From positions 1 to 64,000 of the forward strand of contig QZKJ01000113.1 of assembly GCA_003605035.1 (NCBI GenBank): DNA of 64,000 bases, read 5' to 3'. The translations under genes were made by a program, and so were the position numbers. The notes under the pieces are model-generated. The model worked only from the letters and a program-made list of their open reading frames with translations, was not told the origin of the DNA and did no database searches. Source of the DNA: Desulfurivibrio sp. (GTDB taxonomy: Bacteria > Desulfobacterota > Desulfobulbia > Desulfobulbales > SURF-16). Of this stretch, positions 60,874 to 64,000 are shown piece after piece (position 1 is the first letter of the stretch; every line of letters starts with the position of its first letter).

Positions 60874-60876
60874 GAT

Positions 60877-63800
60877 TCAGCTGGGCCCCGGTCCGGAGTC
60901 GCGGGGCAGGGCCCCTTCATCCAGCAGACGGCGGACGACAACGGCCAGTTCCCTTTTCATGAGCGGTTTGGTCAGATATTCCCGGATGCCGATATATTTC
61001 GCCATTTCTGAGGAAACGGTCTGGCTGAAGCCGGTGCAGAGAATAATGGGCAGACCGGGCCTGATCTTGAGGATGGCGTTGGCCAGTTCCGCCCCGGTCA
61101 TTTTCGGCATGGTCTGGTCGCTGATGAGCAGCCGGAATTTTTCAGGCTCGGCCTGAAAGACTGCCAGGGCCTCCAGGCTGTCGGTCCGGGCGGTAACCTG
61201 GTAACCAAGCCCGGTGAGCATCTTTTCAAGCATGGCGGTGATCGCCTGGTCGTCATCGACCAGCAGGAGGTGTTCCTGGCGGCCGGAGGGCAGAGCAGCC
61301 TTCTCACTGCCTGCTTCGTGTCCGCTTTGCCGGTTGCCGGCCAGCGGCAGCATAATATGGAACGAAGCGCCATGGCCGGGATCGCTGTATACCTTGACAG
61401 CCCCGCCCAGGGAGGCGACGATGCCATGCACCACCGCCAGTCCCATGCCGGTGCCCTCGGCCTTGCCCTTGGTGGTGAAAAACGGTTCAAAGATGTGCTC
61501 CATGATCTCCGGGCTGATGCCTGCACCGCTATCGGTTATGGTCAGCAGCAGATGGGGACCGGCCAGCAGGCCGGGATTGCTGCGGGCGTACTCCTCATCA
61601 ACCGAGACGATGCGCTGGCCCACTTCCAGCACCCCGCCGTTTTTCATCATCGCATGACCGGCATTGGTGCAGAGATTCATCAGCAGCTGATGGATTTCGG
61701 TGGGATCGGCAATGATGGACGCCTCCGGGTCGTGCAGATCATGCCTGATTTCAATGGTGGTGGGCAGGGTGGAGCGCAACAGTTTCAGCACCTCCTTGAT
61801 AATGGAGATGGGCTGCAGGGTGGTTCTTTCCTGCTTTGCCTTGCGGGCAAAGGAGAGGATCTGCTTGACCAGATCCCTGGCCCGGATGCCGGCGGTCTTG
61901 ATCTCTTTGATCTCTTCCCTGGGATAGTGGCCCAGGGAGATCTCAATTTCGGCAATATCGGCGTTGCCCAGAATGGCGAAGAGGATATTGTTGAAATCAT
62001 GGGCAATCCCGCCCGCCAGGGTGCCGATGGCCTCAAGCTTCTGGGCCTGCCTGAGCTGGGCCGCGAGTTTCTCTTTTTCCTCTTCCGTCTTTTTCCTTTC
62101 CGTAATGTCGCGGCTGACGCCGATCAGCCCGAGCACGGTGCCGTCAGGGGAATGGTATGGGGTCTTCAGGGTATCCAGCAGGACATGCCGGCCATCCGGG
62201 TAGTCGACCCATTCCTCATTGCGTCTCGTCTCGCCGCTGGCCAGCATCTGCCGGTCCTTTTCCCGGAAGAAGGCGGCAAGGTCATGGCTGAAGAGGTCGT
62301 AATCCGTTTTGCCGAGGATCTCGTCCGCCTCCCGGCCGGCGAATTCGGCAAAGGCCTTGTTGCAGCCCAGGTACCTGCTTTCATGATCTTTGAAGAAGAT
62401 GAGGTCGGGTACGGAATCGATCAGACTTCTCAGCAGGGCGTGGGCGTTCTCCAATTCAAGTTCCGCCTGCTTGCGTTCCGTGATGTTGATGGCCGTGGCC
62501 AGCACGCCGATGGTCCGGCCGGCGGCATCAAGCATTCTGTCCGCATTCCACAGCAGGGTCAGCCGGGCGCCGTTGCGGCCGAGCACATCATTTTCAAAGT
62601 CCCTGGCCGGCAGGCCGCCCAGCACCTTGACGATTTCCTGGCCCAGCGCAGGCCGCAGGTCCGGGGGAATGAACAGTTCCAGATAATTGTGGCCCAGCAC
62701 CTCATCCTTGCTCCTGCCGAAGAGATTTTCCGCGGCATGGTTGAATTCAAGAATGGAGAAATCCGGGGCCAGCATGAGAATGACGCTGGCCGCCGTATCA
62801 ATGATTTCCCTCAGCCGTTCCCTGCTCTCCTGCAGGGCCGCTACCGCCTGATTTTTTTCCGTGATGTCATTGCCGGAACAGAGCATGCCGGTGGCTTTGC
62901 CTGCCCGGTTATGCAGGATGGTGCAACGCCAGGCAACCAGTCTCTGCTCGCCGCTGCTGCTGATGATGGTGTTTTCCAGATAATCGGGGAAGTGGCCAGC
63001 CCCTGCCATGGCGTCGGCATAAAGGGCCTGCAGGGGCTGGCGGCTGTCGTCCTCCAGCACGAAATCACCCCAGTGGCGGCCCAGCACCTGCTGTTCCTCA
63101 TAGCCGAGCATCTCAACGCCTTTGCGGTTGATGAGCTGGACCATGCCCTGCTGGTCCAGATGCACCAGCATGACATTGGCGGTATCCAGATAACGCTGGG
63201 CCTTGTCTCTGGCCCGGCGCAGGGATTCTTCACTGTTCTTACGTTCAATTCCCAGGGCGATGATGTCGGCGATGGCTGCCAGGGATTGGCCGGTGATCTC
63301 CGTCAGGGTATAGCGGGAAAACATGGCCATGACGCCGATCACCCGGTCTTCGATGAGCAGGGGATGGCCGGCAAAGGACACCAGCCCCTGCTCCCTGGCC
63401 CAGTCCTGCTCCGTGACCTGGGGGTCGCCGATCACCTCATTGGTGAGATGCGGGGATTTCCGCAGGGCAATGAAGCCGATCTTGTTTTCCGCACTGATCG
63501 GCAGGCGGCTGCGCGCACCGTCCAGATGGGTGTAAAGACCGGCGCTGGCCCGCAGCTCCAGGACATTTTTTTCGGGGTTGACCGTCCAGATCCGGGCCAG
63601 GCCGGCATCCAGGAAGCGCACCATGGCCTCGGCGCATTGCTGCAGGATTTCCGGTAAGGTTTGCCCCTTGGTCAGTATCACGCCGATTTCCGAACTCAGG
63701 GAGAGCAGCCGCACCTGCTCGGCCAGGGAGTTCTCCGCCCGTTTGCGGGCAGTGATATCGAGAATGACCCCCACCAGGCCGCCGACGGAACCGTCCATCC

Positions 63801-64000
63801 GGCGGAAGGTGGCCTTATAGAAGATCACCTCATGGACTTCCCCCTTGGCGTCGGCCAGGGTGGATTCGTAGTTCTGTTTGCCGGGTTGCTTGAGCAGGGC
63901 CTGATCCATTCGGTGGTAGGTGTCGGCCCTTTCCGGCGTGGCGATATCAAAGACGGTTTTGCCGACAAATTCCCCGGCCGTGATGCCGTAGAATTCTTCA
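60877..64000 (-). CDS. Multi-PAS hybrid sensor histidine kinase (partial)
   Basis: The frame is open to the right edge, so the N-terminus is missing; at least 1040 residues are visible. Order: the end of a PAS domain, a GAF domain (LLSLSSEIGVILTKGQTLPE), three more PAS domains with linker helices, a HisKA domain with phospho-histidine in GGIAHDFNNIL, a HATPase domain (LMNLCTNAGHAMM and GAGISPEIMEHIFEPF), and a C-terminal receiver with Asp in LISDQTMPKMTGAEL. The HDFNNIL histidine box is that of the HWE/NtrB-like delta-proteobacterial hybrid kinases. Its signal is unknown. It ends the window as the last gene, converging with rhlE. Confidence 0.93.
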   Translation of the reverse strand, partial: EEFYGITAGEFVGKTVFDIATPERADTYHRMDQALLKQPGKQNYESTLADAKGEVHEVIFYKATFRRMDGSVGGLVGVILDITARKRAENSLAEQVRLLSLSSEIGVILTKGQTLPEILQQCAEAMVRFLDAGLARIWTVNPEKNVLELRASAGLYTHLDGARSRLPISAENKIGFIALRKSPHLTNEVIGDPQVTEQDWAREQGLVSFAGHPLLIEDRVIGVMAMFSRYTLTEITGQSLAAIADIIALGIERKNSEESLRRARDKAQRYLDTANVMLVHLDQQGMVQLINRKGVEMLGYEEQQVLGRHWGDFVLEDDSRQPLQALYADAMAGAGHFPDYLENTIISSSGEQRLVAWRCTILHNRAGKATGMLCSGNDITEKNQAVAALQESRERLREIIDTAASVILMLAPDFSILEFNHAAENLFGRSKDEVLGHNYLELFIPPDLRPALGQEIVKVLGGLPARDFENDVLGRNGARLTLLWNADRMLDAAGRTIGVLATAINITERKQAELELENAHALLRSLIDSVPDLIFFKDHESRYLGCNKAFAEFAGREADEILGKTDYDLFSHDLAAFFREKDRQMLASGETRRNEEWVDYPDGRHVLLDTLKTPYHSPDGTVLGLIGVSRDITERKKTEEEKEKLAAQLRQAQKLEAIGTLAGGIAHDFNNILFAILGNADIAEIEISLGHYPREEIKEIKTAGIRARDLVKQILSFARKAKQERTTLQPISIIKEVLKLLRSTLPTTIEIRHDLHDPEASIIADPTEIHQLLMNLCTNAGHAMMKNGGVLEVGQRIVSVDEEYARSNPGLLAGPHLLLTITDSGAGISPEIMEHIFEPFFTTKGKAEGTGMGLAVVHGIVASLGGAVKVYSDPGHGASFHIMLPLAGNRQSGHEAGSEKAALPSGRQEHLLLVDDDQAITAMLEKMLTGLGYQVTARTDSLEALAVFQAEPEKFRLLISDQTMPKMTGAELANAILKIRPGLPIILCTGFSQTVSSEMAKYIGIREYLTKPLMKRELAVVVRRLLDEGALPRDSGPGPS

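Noticed and set aside
61270-63657. Long open frame (795 codons) on the plus strand opposite the histidine kinase
   Set aside because: Shadow of the kinase; no ribosome-binding site or recognisable domain.

Overview
The window reads as one bacterial chromosome segment at roughly 55-60% G+C with several A+T-rich islands. Gene content points to a Desulfobacterota, probably Desulfobulbales-like, organism. The hints are PEP-CTERM proteins, small multiheme and monoheme c-type cytochromes, rubrerythrin and bacteriohemerythrin, a CmoA/CmoB pair, EF-P with EpmA, TrmFO, and a motility set with MotA/MotB, an enlarged CheZ and a methyl-accepting protein. This placement is inference from gene content only.

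Left end (1-5000): an accessory zone. A GIY-YIG nuclease gene sits in what looks like a complete integron gene cassette with its own attC site. It is followed by a long palindromic repeat, a DUF2254 membrane protein, a toxin-first toxin-antitoxin pair and an unrecognised membrane protein. 5177-10884 is a tight three-gene RND efflux operon (outer membrane factor, lipoprotein adaptor, pump). 11067-19770 holds a triheme cytochrome, bacteriohemerythrin, SuhB, a TVP38-type membrane protein, a 175-bp palindromic MITE, a secreted Cache protein next to a chemoreceptor, two PEP-CTERM proteins on the minus strand, and a TauE-type permease.

19779-23753 is a minus-strand operon (asnS, SH3-OmpH chimera, Dus, GumN) with overlapping ends. 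23934-28500 carries an isochorismatase-fold enzyme, then motB, motA, a PilZ protein and a CheZ whose two conserved parts are pushed far apart. tRNA-Cys with its own promoter and terminator and rnc follow. 30188-31605 is a second toxin-antitoxin island (an Unstab_antitox/ParE pair facing a HigBA pair). 33879-38813 is a six-gene minus-strand operon (TraB-like, yhbY, PEP-mutase-like, surE, cmoA, cmoB). A FadL-like porin and an acyl-CoA ligase form a fatty-acid uptake pair.

42324-57724 contains a monoheme cytochrome, NUDIX, a zinc-ribbon PilZ protein, a large LysM lytic transglycosylase coupled to pepN, a MoaE-like protein, efp-epmA, a ZIP transporter, a strong promoter firing into about 440 bases without a gene, a third PilZ protein, rubrerythrin, a degenerate receiver-TPR protein, a UDG-like protein and trmFO. 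The right end has an RRM RNA-binding protein, an RhlE-type helicase (both typical cold-response functions) and a multi-PAS hybrid histidine kinase that runs off the edge.

The most unusual structure is at 57949-58740, between trmFO and the RRM gene. It is a tandem array of about 155-bp units. Four full units each have a ribosome-binding site, a tiny reading frame, a hairpin, an invariant AGGTTCC and an intrinsic terminator; a decayed fifth unit follows. Paired base changes in the hairpin and the lack of synonymous changes in the reading-frame core suggest that the RNA, rather than the peptide, is what is conserved. I know of no described family that matches it.
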